This document shows positions 8,885 through 17,438 of a DNA stretch of 64,000 nucleotides, one piece after another (within the stretch, counting starts at the first letter, position 1; every line of letters begins with the position of its first letter). Both the position numbers and the translations under genes were made by a program. Source of the DNA: Pseudomonas fluorescens. Lineage in GTDB: Bacteria; Pseudomonadota; Gammaproteobacteria; Pseudomonadales; Pseudomonadaceae. The stretch covers positions 186,001 through 250,000 of the forward strand of contig NZ_MOBX01000003.1 of NCBI RefSeq assembly GCF_003732425.1. The letters run 5' to 3'. The notes beneath the pieces are model-generated. The model was not told the origin of the DNA. It did no database searches and saw only the letters and a program-made list of their open reading frames with translations.

Positions 8885-9688
8885 TCAATCCCACTGGGGC
8901 GCAATGCTTGTTGGACTGGTCAGGCGATAGCCGCGATCCAGTGTGGCAATGTGCATCATGTCGGCATCGCTCAGCGTGAGTGCGGTGGCGCCGAGGTTGC
9001 TCAGCAGGTTGGCGCGCTTGGTCGATGAGGGAATCACCGCATAACCCGATTGCATGGCCCAGGCGAGAGTGACTTGCGCCGGGGTGGCCTGCAGGCGCTC
9101 GGCGATCTGCTGGATCAGCGGATCTTTCAGTACTTCGCCGTAAGCGAGGGTCATGTACGAGGTGATGTGGATCCCCTGACTTTGGGCGAATTCGACCACT
9201 TTGCGGTTTTGCAGGTAGGGGTGAAGTTCGACCTGATGGGTCGCGATGTTGTCAGCGCCGACCACCGCAATCGCCTGTTTCATCAGGTCGATCGTGAAGT
9301 TGGAGACGCCGATCTGCCGGGTCAGGCCCAGACGCTTGGCTTCCAGAAGGGCCTCCATGAATTCTTCGACCGGTACCTGTTCGTCCGGCGATGGCCAGTG
9401 GATCAGCGTCAGGTCGAGGTAGTCGGTTTGCAGTTTTTGCAGGCTCTCTTTGAGACTGTCGACCAAGCGCTCCCTGGCGAGGTTGGCGACCCAGATCTTG
9501 CTGGTGATGAACAGCTCGTCACGCGCGATGCCGCTGGCCGCCATGGCCTGGCCGACGTCAGCTTCGTTTTCGTAGATCTGCGCGGTATCGATGACCCGGT
9601 AGCCGAGTTCGAGGGCGGTGCTCACCGAATCGATGACGACCTGGCCTTGCAGACGAAACGTACCAAGACCAAACGCGGGAACAGACAT
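8885..9688 (-). CDS. dkgB: 2,5-didehydrogluconate reductase-like aldo/keto reductase
   Basis: This 267-residue NADPH-dependent aldo/keto reductase starts [15 protein letters not shown] and carries the family signatures [14 protein letters not shown] (catalytic Asp and Tyr), TSKIW (Lys) and LIHWPSP (His). NADPH-binding residues sit in [11 protein letters not shown]. It follows E. coli DkgB closely along its length, so reduction of 2,5-diketo-D-gluconate or of methylglyoxal and other small aldehydes is likely. I chose the internal ATG because TGGAG precedes it and the family N-terminus begins there; the frame stays open for 26 codons upstream. It is convergent with the sensor kinase, leaving only four bases between the stops. 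Confidence 0.85.
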   Translation of the reverse strand: MSVPAFGLGTFRLQGQVVIDSVSTALELGYRVIDTAQIYENEADVGQAMAASGIARDELFITSKIWVANLARERLVDSLKESLQKLQTDYLDLTLIHWPSPDEQVPVEEFMEALLEAKRLGLTRQIGVSNFTIDLMKQAIAVVGADNIATHQVELHPYLQNRKVVEFAQSQGIHITSYMTLAYGEVLKDPLIQQIAERLQATPAQVTLAWAMQSGYAVIPSSTKRANLLSNLGATALTLSDADMMHIATLDRGYRLTSPTSIAPQWD

Positions 9689-9943
9689 GAAGGACTCCAG
9701 GGTTGCAGTGGGAATGGGCTGCAGTATTCGCGTCTGCTTCGATGAGAAAAACCGTCGGTGGGGCAAAGCACCTTTGACCTCAGATCAAGAATCTTTTTCG
9801 CGACTTGCGGTGTCCTTGGAGAACCTGCCCGAAGATGATTGTTCTGTATATGGAACGCTGAGATCGATTTTTGCCGTCTAGTGCATTAAACGTCATGGAT
9901 TTAAGCTTAATCCATTGCGTTAATCATCCGATTGGAGCCAACC

Positions 9944-10810
9944 ATGAAAAACCTCATCGGTATTTACACCAGCCCGCGCGGCCATTGGGTCGGCGATGGG
10001 TTTCCAGTTCGCACGCTGTTTTCCTACGACAATCTGGGCAAACACATCAGCCCGTTCCTGCTGCTCGATCATGCGGGGCCTGCCGAGTTCACCCCCACCA
10101 CCGAGCGCCGTGGCGTTGGTCAGCATCCACACCGTGGTTTCGAAACCGTGACGATTGTTTATGAAGGTGAGGTGCAGCACCGCGACTCGACTGGCAGCGG
10201 CGGCACCATCGGTCCCGGCGATGTGCAATGGATGACGGCTGCTTCGGGAATCCTTCATGAGGAGTTCCACTCGGACAACTTCGCCAAAACCGGTGGCAAA
10301 CTGGAAATGGTTCAACTGTGGGTCAATCTGCCGGCCAAGGACAAAATGGCTGCGCCGGGTTACCAGACGATTGTCGACGGCGACATCCCGAGCGTCGCGC
10401 TTAAGGACAACGCCGGCAGCTTGCGTTTGATTGCCGGTGAGTTCGATGGCCACAAGGGCCCGTCGCGCACCTTCACGCCAATCGACGTGTGGGATCTGCG
10501 TCTGAACGCTAACAAGTTGCTGACGCTGGATCTGCACGAAGGGCGCAATACTGCGCTGGTGGTGTTGAAGGGAACAGTAGAGATCAACGGCGACAAAATC
10601 GCGCGTGAGGGGCAGTTGGCGCTGTTTGAGCGCGATGGACAGCAACTGACCCTTGAAGCAAACCAGGACGCGGTGGTGTTGTTGCTCAGCGGTGAGCCCA
10701 TCGACGAACCGATCGTCGGCCACGGCCCGTTCGTGATGAACACTGAACAGGAAATCCACCAGGCTTTCGCCGACTTCCAGTCCGGACGCTTTGGCCGGAT
10801 GCATGCCTAG
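9944..10810 (+). CDS. Pirin family protein
   Basis: This is a 288-residue bicupin protein. The N-terminal cupin contains HPHRGFETVTIVYEG and, further on, LHEEFHS, which supply the His/Glu metal ligands of the pirin family. DVQWMTA is the usual pirin stretch between them. Some bacterial members (YhhW type) have quercetin 2,3-dioxygenase activity and others act as redox or metabolic modulators; which applies here cannot be told. The ATG is preceded by GGAG. It stands alone, divergent from the aldo/keto reductase, and is followed by a REP element. The 255-bp divergent gap shows no clear operator. Confidence 0.85.
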   Translation: MKNLIGIYTSPRGHWVGDGFPVRTLFSYDNLGKHISPFLLLDHAGPAEFTPTTERRGVGQHPHRGFETVTIVYEGEVQHRDSTGSGGTIGPGDVQWMTAASGILHEEFHSDNFAKTGGKLEMVQLWVNLPAKDKMAAPGYQTIVDGDIPSVALKDNAGSLRLIAGEFDGHKGPSRTFTPIDVWDLRLNANKLLTLDLHEGRNTALVVLKGTVEINGDKIAREGQLALFERDGQQLTLEANQDAVVLLLSGEPIDEPIVGHGPFVMNTEQEIHQAFADFQSGRFGRMHA

Positions 10811-10820
10811 CACAAATCTC

Positions 10821-10905
10821 TGCAAGAGCCGCCGCAGCTGCGATCATTTGATCTTGATCTTTAAAAATCAATGTCAAAAGATCGCAGCCTTCGGCGGCTC
10901 CTGCA
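10821..10905. repeat. REP-type inverted repeat, 'GAGCCGCCGaAGGCTGCGATC' class
   Basis: Two imperfect inverted arms (10821-10853 and 10880-10905) share the core of the elements at 16746-16855 and 25840-25890. It lies between convergent-type gene ends and the next promoter. Confidence 0.75.
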
Positions 10906-11015
10906 TTCGGGTTTGTGGTGTTTTTGCGCGGGCGTTCATCCGCTGAAATCAATTGCTCCTACACTTGCTCAATCTGTGCGATCTTCTCGCGATTGGCCCC
11001 CGTCGGAGTTGTTTG

Positions 11016-12458
11016 ATGCTGTCTCTGCTCACCGAACATCCGTTGTTCTGCGCGTTGATCCTGATCCTCCTCGATCTGGGCCTGTGGCGTCTGATCAGTT
11101 CCCATGGCAGCGAATGGAAACTGCTGGTGCGGGTGCTGATTTTCAGCCTGTTCAGCGTGCTGCTGTTCAACGAAGGCCTCAACCCGATGGAGCCGGCGCC
11201 GTGGGCCGAGAATGTGCCGCTGCACCTGGCGGCGACCGGCCTGCAAATTGGCTGGTGGCTGTTCGGCGCGCGCACCCTGACGGTGTTGATCGGCGCGGTG
11301 ATGATGCAGCGGGTCGGCCACACCGGGCGGTTGTTGCAGGACTTGCTCGGCGCGGTGATTTTTCTCATAGCCATCATCGCGGCGCTGGCCTATGTGCTGG
11401 ATCTGCCGGTCAAAGGCGTGCTGGCGACCTCCGGGGCGTTGGCGATCATTGTCGGTCTGGCCTTGCAGAGCACGCTCAGTGATGTGTTCTCCGGGATCGT
11501 CCTCAACACCACCAAGCCTTATCAACTGGATGACTGGATTTCCATCGACGGCACCGAAGGCCGGGTCACCGATATCGACTGGCGCGCCACACGCCTGCAA
11601 ACCAGCCAGGGCAGCATGGCGGTGATTCCCAACTCGTTGGCGGCCAAGGCCAAGATCATCAACTTCAGCCGTCCGAGCAATATGTTCGGCGTCGCGGTCA
11701 GCGTGCAGGTCAGCCCGCACGCGCGACCCAATTCGGTGATCGATGCGCTGGAGCGGGCGATGCAGGGCTGCCGGCAGTTACTCGATAATCCGGCGCCGAG
11801 CGTGGCGCTAAAAAGCTCCGGCAGCAGTGGCACGGAATACGAGATCAGCGGGTTCGTTGCCTCGATGGGCGAGAAGCGGGTGGTGCGCAATCAGCTGTTC
11901 GACCTGGCGTATCGGCACCTGCAGGCGTCCGGGGTCAATCTGCTGTCTAGCGATGAAAGTGCTGCGCCGAGCAACCTGTCGCGGCCCCGGGCGTTGCTCG
12001 ACAGCTCGGCGATTTTCTCCACCCTGCGCCAGGAAGAGAAGGACACCTTCTGCCAGAACATGAGCCTGCAAACCTTCCGTGCCGGCGAAGTCATTCTGGC
12101 GGGTGGGGAGGTCAGCGATCACTTGTTCATTATCGAGTCTGGTGTGGTGTCGGTGACGTTGAAACGCCACGGCACACTGTTCGAATCCGGGCGCATGGGG
12201 CCGGGCGAGGTGATCGGCGAGGCAGGGATCTTGTCCGATACCGCGTTGCCGGCGGACTTTTCGGCGAAGACCTTTTGCGCGTTGTATCGCATCGAGAAGT
12301 CGTACCTCAAACCGTGCCTCGATGCGCGTCATGACATCCACGACGCGATGCAGACGCTGCTCGATTTCCGCCTGCACAAGGCGCAATCCCTGACCGAGGA
12401 AGCGCCGGCGGTTGCACCCAAGAGAGGCTTTTTGCAGTGGCTGCGCAATCGCGCCTGA
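11016..12458 (+). CDS. MscS-type mechanosensitive channel with cyclic-nucleotide-binding-like domain
   Basis: This is a 480-residue membrane protein. About four or five transmembrane helices lead to the MscS pore and beta domain (GVLATSGALAIIVGLALQS, DDWISIDGTEGRVTDIDWR, AVIPNSL). A Crp-type domain occupies about residues 340-455 (RAGEVILAGGEVSDHLFIIE, GEVIGEAGILSD). The phosphate-binding cassette reads GEAGILSDTALPADFSAKT and lacks the usual Arg, so true cAMP binding is doubtful. Its likely job is osmotic-downshock protection gated by tension and perhaps a ligand. The ATG at 11016 has GGAG eight bases upstream; the frame is open further back but crosses the preceding intergenic region. Confidence 0.85.
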   Translation: MLSLLTEHPLFCALILILLDLGLWRLISSHGSEWKLLVRVLIFSLFSVLLFNEGLNPMEPAPWAENVPLHLAATGLQIGWWLFGARTLTVLIGAVMMQRVGHTGRLLQDLLGAVIFLIAIIAALAYVLDLPVKGVLATSGALAIIVGLALQSTLSDVFSGIVLNTTKPYQLDDWISIDGTEGRVTDIDWRATRLQTSQGSMAVIPNSLAAKAKIINFSRPSNMFGVAVSVQVSPHARPNSVIDALERAMQGCRQLLDNPAPSVALKSSGSSGTEYEISGFVASMGEKRVVRNQLFDLAYRHLQASGVNLLSSDESAAPSNLSRPRALLDSSAIFSTLRQEEKDTFCQNMSLQTFRAGEVILAGGEVSDHLFIIESGVVSVTLKRHGTLFESGRMGPGEVIGEAGILSDTALPADFSAKTFCALYRIEKSYLKPCLDARHDIHDAMQTLLDFRLHKAQSLTEEAPAVAPKRGFLQWLRNRA

Positions 12459-12563
12459 GCATTACCGGTCGCCGACGGCACGACCATGTGTGCCGATCCG
12501 ATGCAACCGCCGCGAGGGTCTCGGGGTCAGATTTTTTACCGCCCACGTGCAGGAGCCCAGCCG

Positions 12564-13358
12564 ATGAAAAACCTGCGAATCGCCACCTACAACGTCAACG
12601 GTTTACGCGCGCGTTTGCCGAACCTGCTGGACTGGCTCAAGCGCGAACAACCGGACATCGTCTGCCTGCAAGAATTGAAATCGGTCGACACGGCGTTTCC
12701 TGCGGCAGAACTGGAAGCCGCTGGTTACGGCGCGCTCTGGCAAGGCCAGGCTTCGTGGAACGGCGTGGCGATTCTCGCCCGCGACGCGCAGCCGCTGGAG
12801 AGCCGGCGCGGTCTGCCGGGCGATCCCGATGACAAGCAAAGCCGTTATCTTGAAGCGGCGGTGCACGGCGTGCTGGTCGGGTGTCTGTATTTGCCCAACG
12901 GCAACCCGCAGCCGGGGCCGAAATTCGATTACAAACTGGCATGGTTCGAACGGTTGATCAGCTACGCGAAAGACCTGCAAAGCAGCGATCACCCGGTGGT
13001 GCTGGCCGGCGACTACAACGTCGTGCCCACCGACATGGACATCTACAACACTCGTTCCTGGCTCAAGGATGCGTTATTGCAACCGCAGAGCCGTGAGTGT
13101 TATCAGCGCTTGCTCGATCAAGGCTGGACCGATTCGCTGCGGCATCTGTATCCCGAGGATCGTCTCTACACGTTTTGGGATTACTTTCGCCAGCACTGGC
13201 AAACCAACTCCGGTCTGCGTATCGATCATCTATTGCTCAACCCGGCGCTGAGTCCGTATTTGCATGAGGCCGGGGTAGACGCCTGGGTGCGCAATGAACC
13301 GCACGCCAGTGATCATGCGCCGACGTGGATTCGCATCGGTTCCCGCAAGAAACGCTAG
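12564..13358 (+). CDS. xthA: Exodeoxyribonuclease III
   Basis: This is a 264-residue ExoIII/AP endonuclease of the EEP fold. It removes nucleotides from 3' ends and cuts DNA at abasic sites in base-excision repair. Catalytic residues visible are Asn12 in TYNVNG, Glu37 in LQELK, the Asp/Asn pair in AGDYNVVPTD and the final SDHAPTW His. Having the full set separates it from the related catabolite regulator Crc, which is recalled to lack nuclease residues. AGGAG lies eight bases before the ATG. A short open extension upstream to 12486 is not supported by a ribosome site. Confidence 0.9.
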   Translation: MKNLRIATYNVNGLRARLPNLLDWLKREQPDIVCLQELKSVDTAFPAAELEAAGYGALWQGQASWNGVAILARDAQPLESRRGLPGDPDDKQSRYLEAAVHGVLVGCLYLPNGNPQPGPKFDYKLAWFERLISYAKDLQSSDHPVVLAGDYNVVPTDMDIYNTRSWLKDALLQPQSRECYQRLLDQGWTDSLRHLYPEDRLYTFWDYFRQHWQTNSGLRIDHLLLNPALSPYLHEAGVDAWVRNEPHASDHAPTWIRIGSRKKR

Positions 13359-13459
13359 CGGGCGATTGGCGAAATCAATTGTCGAAAACAGGGCCTGATC
13401 CCGTATACATGGCGACCATCAACGCAGCGACCTGCGGCCCCATGCATAAGGATCGAGCA

Positions 13460-14293
13460 ATGAGTGAGCCACGCCTGACGAATCTGAAGCTGTACCTGCA
13501 ACGTCTGGGTTTTGAAACGCCACCGCAACCGACACTGGCGACCCTGCGCCTGCTGCAATTGCGCCACACCGGCGTGTTTCCTTTCGAGAACCTGGCGACG
13601 ATCACCGGGGCGCCGGTACTGATCGACTTGCCGTCCATTGAAGAGAAGGTCTTGCTCGGTGGGCGCGGCGGTTACTGCTATGAACTGAATAACCTGTTCT
13701 TTGCCCTGTTGCTGGAACTGGGGTTCGACGCCCGTGCCATCAGCGGGCGCGTGGTGATGAATCAGCCCGAAGGCAGCTGGACAGCGCGCACGCACCGTTT
13801 GAGTCTGGTGACTATCGACGACGTGCGCTACATCAGCGATGTCGGCTTCGGCGGCATGGTGCCGACCGCGCCGTTGCTCCTCGACACTGAAGCCGAGCAA
13901 GCGACTCCTCACGAACCTTATCGCATCGAAAAACAGGCTGACGGTTACATGCTGCAGGCCAAGGTGGCGGGTGAGTGGCGGCCGATGTACCTGTTCGATC
14001 TGCAACGCCAGGAAGACATCGATTACACGGTCGGCAACTGGTACGTCTCGACGCATCCGGAGTCACCGTTTACCCAACGTCTGATGGTCGCACGCACCGG
14101 GGAGGGTTGGCGCAAAACGCTGAACAACGGCAGTTTCGCTTTCCATCGCATGGGCGCCAGCAGTGAGCGGCGCGAGGTGGCGGAAGTCGGTGAGCTGATT
14201 GAATTGCTGGCGCGCGAGTTTGGTCTGCACCTGCATGATCTGCCTCACGTGCGGCAGGTTTTGGCGCGGGTGATCGCGTCTGTTTCCGTCTAG
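13460..14293 (+). CDS. nat: Arylamine N-acetyltransferase
   Basis: This 277-residue enzyme transfers acetyl from acetyl-CoA to aromatic amines and hydrazines by a ping-pong mechanism. The Cys-His-Asp triad is clear: Cys73 in GGRGGYCYELN, His112 in RTHRLSL and Asp127 in YISDVGFGG. The family motif RHTGVFPFENL is near residue 35. The ATG at 13460 has AAGGA seven bases upstream. It lies about 100 bp after xthA and may share its transcript. Its last four bases overlap the end of the brnA antitoxin gene on the other strand. Confidence 0.9.
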   Translation: MSEPRLTNLKLYLQRLGFETPPQPTLATLRLLQLRHTGVFPFENLATITGAPVLIDLPSIEEKVLLGGRGGYCYELNNLFFALLLELGFDARAISGRVVMNQPEGSWTARTHRLSLVTIDDVRYISDVGFGGMVPTAPLLLDTEAEQATPHEPYRIEKQADGYMLQAKVAGEWRPMYLFDLQRQEDIDYTVGNWYVSTHPESPFTQRLMVARTGEGWRKTLNNGSFAFHRMGASSERREVAEVGELIELLAREFGLHLHDLPHVRQVLARVIASVSV

Positions 14294-14616
14294 GGTTTGG
14301 CGTCGGGCTCCAGCACTCGACGGATTTCCCCAACCGCTGCCGACAGCTTTTTCTCGAGGCTCTTGAGGTCGGCGGCGGTGATGCCCTTCTTGAATTGTCC
14401 GCTCGATTCGACTTGTTCCGGTTTTGCAGCGGCATCCAGCAACGCATGACGCAGGGTGTTATTGATCACCGTTTGGTAACCGAACCCTTCGTTCTCCGCG
14501 ACCGTACGCGCCGCTTCGATGACGGCGTCGTCGAGCATGATGGTGATGCGGGTTTTGCCTTTGTTTGACGCCACTGCGCCGCGTTTGCCCTGAGAAAAGT
14601 CATATTCGTCTTTCAT
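14290..14616 (-). CDS. brnA: BrnA-type antitoxin
   Basis: This is a 108-residue antitoxin partner of the toxin gene just upstream (3 bp apart, same strand). Residues about 20-60 (KTRITIMLDDAVIEAAR, then GFGYQTVINNTLRHAL) form the ribbon-helix-helix DNA-binding domain of the BrnA/DUF4415 family. The longer C-terminal half is charged and helical and probably wraps the toxin. BrnA normally represses the operon with BrnT as co-repressor. The gene order toxin-then-antitoxin is usual for BrnTA. The 3' end overlaps the convergent N-acetyltransferase gene by four bases. Confidence 0.8.
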   Translation of the reverse strand: MKDEYDFSQGKRGAVASNKGKTRITIMLDDAVIEAARTVAENEGFGYQTVINNTLRHALLDAAAKPEQVESSGQFKKGITAADLKSLEKKLSAAVGEIRRVLEPDAKP

Positions 14617-14619
14617 CGG

Positions 14620-14904
14620 TCAAGCCTCCAGAAAATAAGCGCAACGCTCGCTCGGTGTGGCGGCACGTGCAGAAATGATTCGAACGACATTCGCGTCCCG
14701 GTAACTGTATGCAACGACCAACAAACGCCCTTTGCCGTTGAGGCCAATAGTGATCCAGCGTTGTTCGTCATGGTCGTTGTCCTCGATCGTCAGCGCTCGT
14801 TCGTCGTGGAAGACCGGTTCAGTTTCGGCGAGGCTGACGCCTTTGTGCTTGAGTTTGTTGGCTGCGTTCTTGCTTTTGTCGTACTGAATAGTGAATGACT
14901 TCAT
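14620..14904 (-). CDS. brnT: BrnT-type toxin
   Basis: This 94-residue protein of the BrnT family is a RelE-like ribonuclease toxin that arrests translation under stress. Family marks are KNAANKLKHKGVSL, VFHDERAL, DEQRWITIGL and the closing VVRIISARAATPSER, whose Arg residues belong to the active site. The ATG is the only sensible start but has no Shine-Dalgarno sequence; the 20 bases before it are A/T-rich and palindromic. It may be translated from a very short leader. The brnA antitoxin gene follows after 3 bp. Confidence 0.85.
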   Translation of the reverse strand: MKSFTIQYDKSKNAANKLKHKGVSLAETEPVFHDERALTIEDNDHDEQRWITIGLNGKGRLLVVAYSYRDANVVRIISARAATPSERCAYFLEA

Positions 14905-14924
14905 TATGCATACTTTATATGTAT
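14905..14924 (-). promoter_or_regulatory. Palindromic promoter/operator of brnTA
   Basis: TATGCATA (14905-14912) is a perfect palindrome abutting the brnT start codon. ATAC and GTAT arms (14910-14913, 14921-14924) form a second one. On the minus strand the region holds TATACA and TATAAA hexamers suitable as a -10. Autorepression by BrnA/BrnT is inferred. Confidence 0.5.
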
Positions 14925-15078
14925 AAAAAAGAGTGCGACGGTGCCGCTGGTCGCCATGAACACTTCAGCCTAGTGGGCGTTGGCGCAGACACAGAAGCGC
15001 ATGTGTTGCCGGATTTGTGGGGGATGCAAGCGGCGGGATAGAAGGTTGGGTGGCTACCTATCCATTATGTGACTGACA

Positions 15079-15122
15079 AGTTGTATACAACTCTATGGAC
15101 ATTTGTCGTGAGTATTGAATAC
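15079..15122. promoter_or_regulatory. GntR-type operator pair upstream of the NCS2 permease
   Basis: AGTTGTATACAACT (15079-15092) is a perfect 14-bp palindrome of the kind bound by GntR/FadR-subfamily repressors. GTATTGAATAC (15112-15122) is a second, weaker palindrome about three helical turns away. No GntR gene lies in the window, so the regulator would act in trans. Apart from these sites and the brnTA operator, the stretch 14905-15158 shows nothing else. Confidence 0.5.
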
Positions 15123-15158
15123 AGTGTGCGCATAACAAAAACCAGGGAACCCCCCACC

Positions 15159-16682
15159 ATGAAAACGCCCCATGTTTCACACCAACGGCCCGAGGACGAA
15201 AATCTCGGGGTCGGCGCGAATATGGCTTACGGCCTGCAACATGTTCTGACCATGTACGGCGGTATCGTTGCGGTGCCACTGATCATCGGCCAGGCGGCCG
15301 GCCTGTCGCCGGCGGACATTGGTTTGTTGATTGCTGCTTCATTGTTTGCGGGGGGGCTGGCGACACTGCTGCAAACCCTGGGTCTGCCGTTTTTTGGCTG
15401 TCAGTTGCCGCTGGTGCAGGGCGTGTCGTTCTCCGGTGTGGCGACCATGGTCGCGATCGTCAGCAGTGGCGGGGAGGGCGGCTTTCAATCCGTGCTCGGC
15501 GCGGTGATTGCGGCGTCGTTGATCGGCTTATTGATTACGCCGGTGTTCTCGCGAATCACCAAGTTCTTCCCGCCCTTGGTGACCGGCATCGTGATCACCA
15601 CCATCGGCCTGACGCTGATGCCGGTGGCCGCACGCTGGGCCATGGGCGGTAACAGCCATGCGCCGGACTTCGGCAGCATGCAGAACATCGGTCTGGCGGC
15701 AGTCACGCTGGTGCTGGTGTTGCTGCTGAGCAAGGTCGGCAGTTCGACCATCTCGCGCCTGTCGATCCTGTTGGCCATGGTGATCGGCACGGTGCTGGCG
15801 GTGTTCCTTGGCATGGCGGATTTTTCCAGCGTCACCACCGGGCCGATGTTCGGCTTCCCGACGCCGTTCCACTTCGGTATGCCGACTTTCCACTTCGCCG
15901 CGATCCTGTCGATGTGCATCGTGGTCATGGTGACCTTGGTGGAGACTTCGGCGGACATTCTCGCGGTCGGTGAAATCATCGGCACCAAAGTCGATTCCAA
16001 ACGTCTGGGCAATGGTCTGCGGGCAGATATGCTGTCGAGTATGTTTGCGCCAATCTTCGGTTCGTTCACTCAGAGCGCCTTCGCCCAGAACGTCGGTCTG
16101 GTGGCGGTCACCGGGATCAAGAGCCGTTACGTGGTCGCGACGGGCGGCGTCTTCCTGGTGGTCCTCGGTCTGCTGCCATTCATGGGCCGGGTCATCGCGG
16201 CGGTACCGACCTCGGTGCTTGGCGGCGCCGGTATCGTGCTGTTCGGCACGGTGGCGGCGAGTGGTATCCGTACGCTGTCCAAGGTGGATTACCGCAACAA
16301 CGTCAACCTGATCATCGTCGCCACCTCGATCGGTTTCGGCATGATCCCGATCGCCGCACCGAACTTCTACGATCACTTCCCGAGCTGGTTCGCGACCATT
16401 TTCCACTCGGGCATCAGCTCGTCGGCGATCATGGCGATCCTGCTCAACCTGGCCTTCAACCACTTCACCGCCGGTAACTCGGATCAGCAATCGGTGTTTG
16501 CGGCGGCGGAAGAGCGGACCTTGCGCTATCGCGATCTGGCGGCGCTGCGTGAAGGCGATTACTTCAGCGACGGCAAGCTGCATGACTGCGATGGCAAGGA
16601 AGTGCCGGTCATCGAGCCGGATGATCACGATCATGGGCACGGTGCGCCGAAGGTGCAGGTGAAAAGCAGTGAGCATGTCTGA
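15159..16682 (+). CDS. NCS2 nucleobase:cation symporter (xanthine/uric acid permease type)
   Basis: This 507-residue inner-membrane permease has about 12-14 transmembrane helices. It carries the family marks LQHVLTMYGG (conserved His of helix 1) and FAQNVGLVAVTGIKSR. The latter is the NCS2 Q-N-x-G signature; a Gly in place of Arg at its end is typical of the xanthine/urate branch rather than the uracil branch. The C-terminus is cytoplasmic and His/Asp-rich (DDHDHGHG). It probably imports xanthine or uric acid with protons for use as nitrogen source. The ATG is chosen because the upstream open frame runs through the GntR-type palindromes. A terminator follows directly. Confidence 0.85.
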   Translation: MKTPHVSHQRPEDENLGVGANMAYGLQHVLTMYGGIVAVPLIIGQAAGLSPADIGLLIAASLFAGGLATLLQTLGLPFFGCQLPLVQGVSFSGVATMVAIVSSGGEGGFQSVLGAVIAASLIGLLITPVFSRITKFFPPLVTGIVITTIGLTLMPVAARWAMGGNSHAPDFGSMQNIGLAAVTLVLVLLLSKVGSSTISRLSILLAMVIGTVLAVFLGMADFSSVTTGPMFGFPTPFHFGMPTFHFAAILSMCIVVMVTLVETSADILAVGEIIGTKVDSKRLGNGLRADMLSSMFAPIFGSFTQSAFAQNVGLVAVTGIKSRYVVATGGVFLVVLGLLPFMGRVIAAVPTSVLGGAGIVLFGTVAASGIRTLSKVDYRNNVNLIIVATSIGFGMIPIAAPNFYDHFPSWFATIFHSGISSSAIMAILLNLAFNHFTAGNSDQQSVFAAAEERTLRYRDLAALREGDYFSDGKLHDCDGKEVPVIEPDDHDHGHGAPKVQVKSSEHV

Positions 16683-16699
16683 CGGCTGCCTCTGAATAG

Positions 16700-16738
16700 A
16701 AAAGGGCCGATCTGTTTTTTACAGATCGGCCCTTTTTC
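16700..16738 (+). terminator. Terminator after the NCS2 permease
   Basis: AAAGGGCCGATCTGT pairs perfectly with ACAGATCGGCCCTTT around a TTTTT loop, and Ts follow. Confidence 0.9.
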
Positions 16739-16745
16739 ATTCCGA

Positions 16746-16855
16746 GATCAAAAGATCGCAGCCTTCGGCAGCTCCTCCACAGATCTCATACTCCGCCGAT
16801 TCTGCGGATGAACGCTGAACTTGTAGGAGCTGCCGAAGGCTGCGATCTTTTGATC
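16746..16855. repeat. REP-type inverted repeat, second class
   Basis: Arms of about 34 bp at 16746-16779 and 16822-16855 read GATCAAAAGATCGCAGCCTT... and its complement, and are almost perfectly inverted. The core matches 10821-10905 and 25840-25890. Confidence 0.85.
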
Positions 16856-16869
16856 TTTTCGAGCGCCCA

Positions 16870-16906
16870 CAAAAAAGCCCCTGAATCTTTCGATTCAGGG
16901 GCTTTG
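16870..16906 (-). terminator. Terminator of tRNA-Asn
   Basis: AAGCCCCTGAATC / GATTCAGGGGCTT hairpin with TTTC loop. On the minus strand it ends in a T-run and lies 6 bp after the tRNA. Confidence 0.85.
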
Positions 16907-16911
16907 CTATT

Positions 16912-16987
16912 TGGCTCCACAACCTGGACTCGAACCAGGGACCCAATGATTAACAGTCATTTGCTCTACCAACTGAGCTATTGCGGA
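16912..16987 (-). tRNA. tRNA-Asn (GTT)
   Basis: A 76-nt cloverleaf on the minus strand with encoded CCA. The anticodon loop CTGTTAA gives GTT. The acceptor stem TCCGCAA pairs with TTGTGGA (one wobble). D-loop AGCTCAGTTGGTAGAGC and T-loop GGTTCGAGTCC are standard. Confidence 0.97.
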
Positions 16988-16997
16988 ATTGGTGCGT

Positions 16998-17025
16998 ATG
17001 TTACTGATTCAAAAAGAGAAGTCAA
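16998..17025 (-). promoter_or_regulatory. Probable tRNA-Asn promoter
   Basis: On the minus strand TTGACT (17020-17025) and TAACAT (16998-17003) are 16 bp apart and end 10 bp before the tRNA. Confidence 0.5.
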
Positions 17026-17207
17026 GCATCGGTTATAAAAAACACTGAATCTTCTGGATGGACGGTGACTTGTCAGCGATTGGCGGTTACCAGAAACGCA
17101 GCAGAGGTCTACCATGGCTGCCCGGAAGTGGTCACACGCGCTGCCGGCCATTCGCCGAAAAAGGTCCGCGTCATGAACCATTTGTCCCGCAACAGCGAGG
17201 TGTTCGC

Positions 17208-17438
17208 ATGAGCATCGCGCAAATCAGCCTGCCCAAGGGCGTCGGTCCCCACGCCGAAAAACTCTTCGATGCAATCACCCAGGCCAGCACCGCTGAGGAA
17301 TTGAACCGCGCCGGTGGCAAGGCCGAAGGTTTTGTCCTGGGCCTTGAAAGCACCAAGGCGATCAAAAGCCAGATCGCCGAATCGCTGTACGTCGTTTATG
17401 ACGACGCCGCGAGTCAGCGTGCGGCCGAACTGGCTTAA
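17208..17438 (+). CDS. Small conserved hypothetical protein
   Basis: This 76-residue soluble protein starts MSIAQISLPKGVGPHAEKLF. It is Ala-rich and probably all-helical (DAITQASTAEELNRAGGKAE...). No catalytic motif, signal or membrane segment is visible and I do not recognise a named family. GAGGTG lies about seven bases before the ATG. The frame is open for 50 codons upstream, but that part has atypical composition and no ribosome site. Its stop shares TTAA with the stop of the convergent small membrane protein. Confidence 0.65.
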   Translation: MSIAQISLPKGVGPHAEKLFDAITQASTAEELNRAGGKAEGFVLGLESTKAIKSQIAESLYVVYDDAASQRAAELA

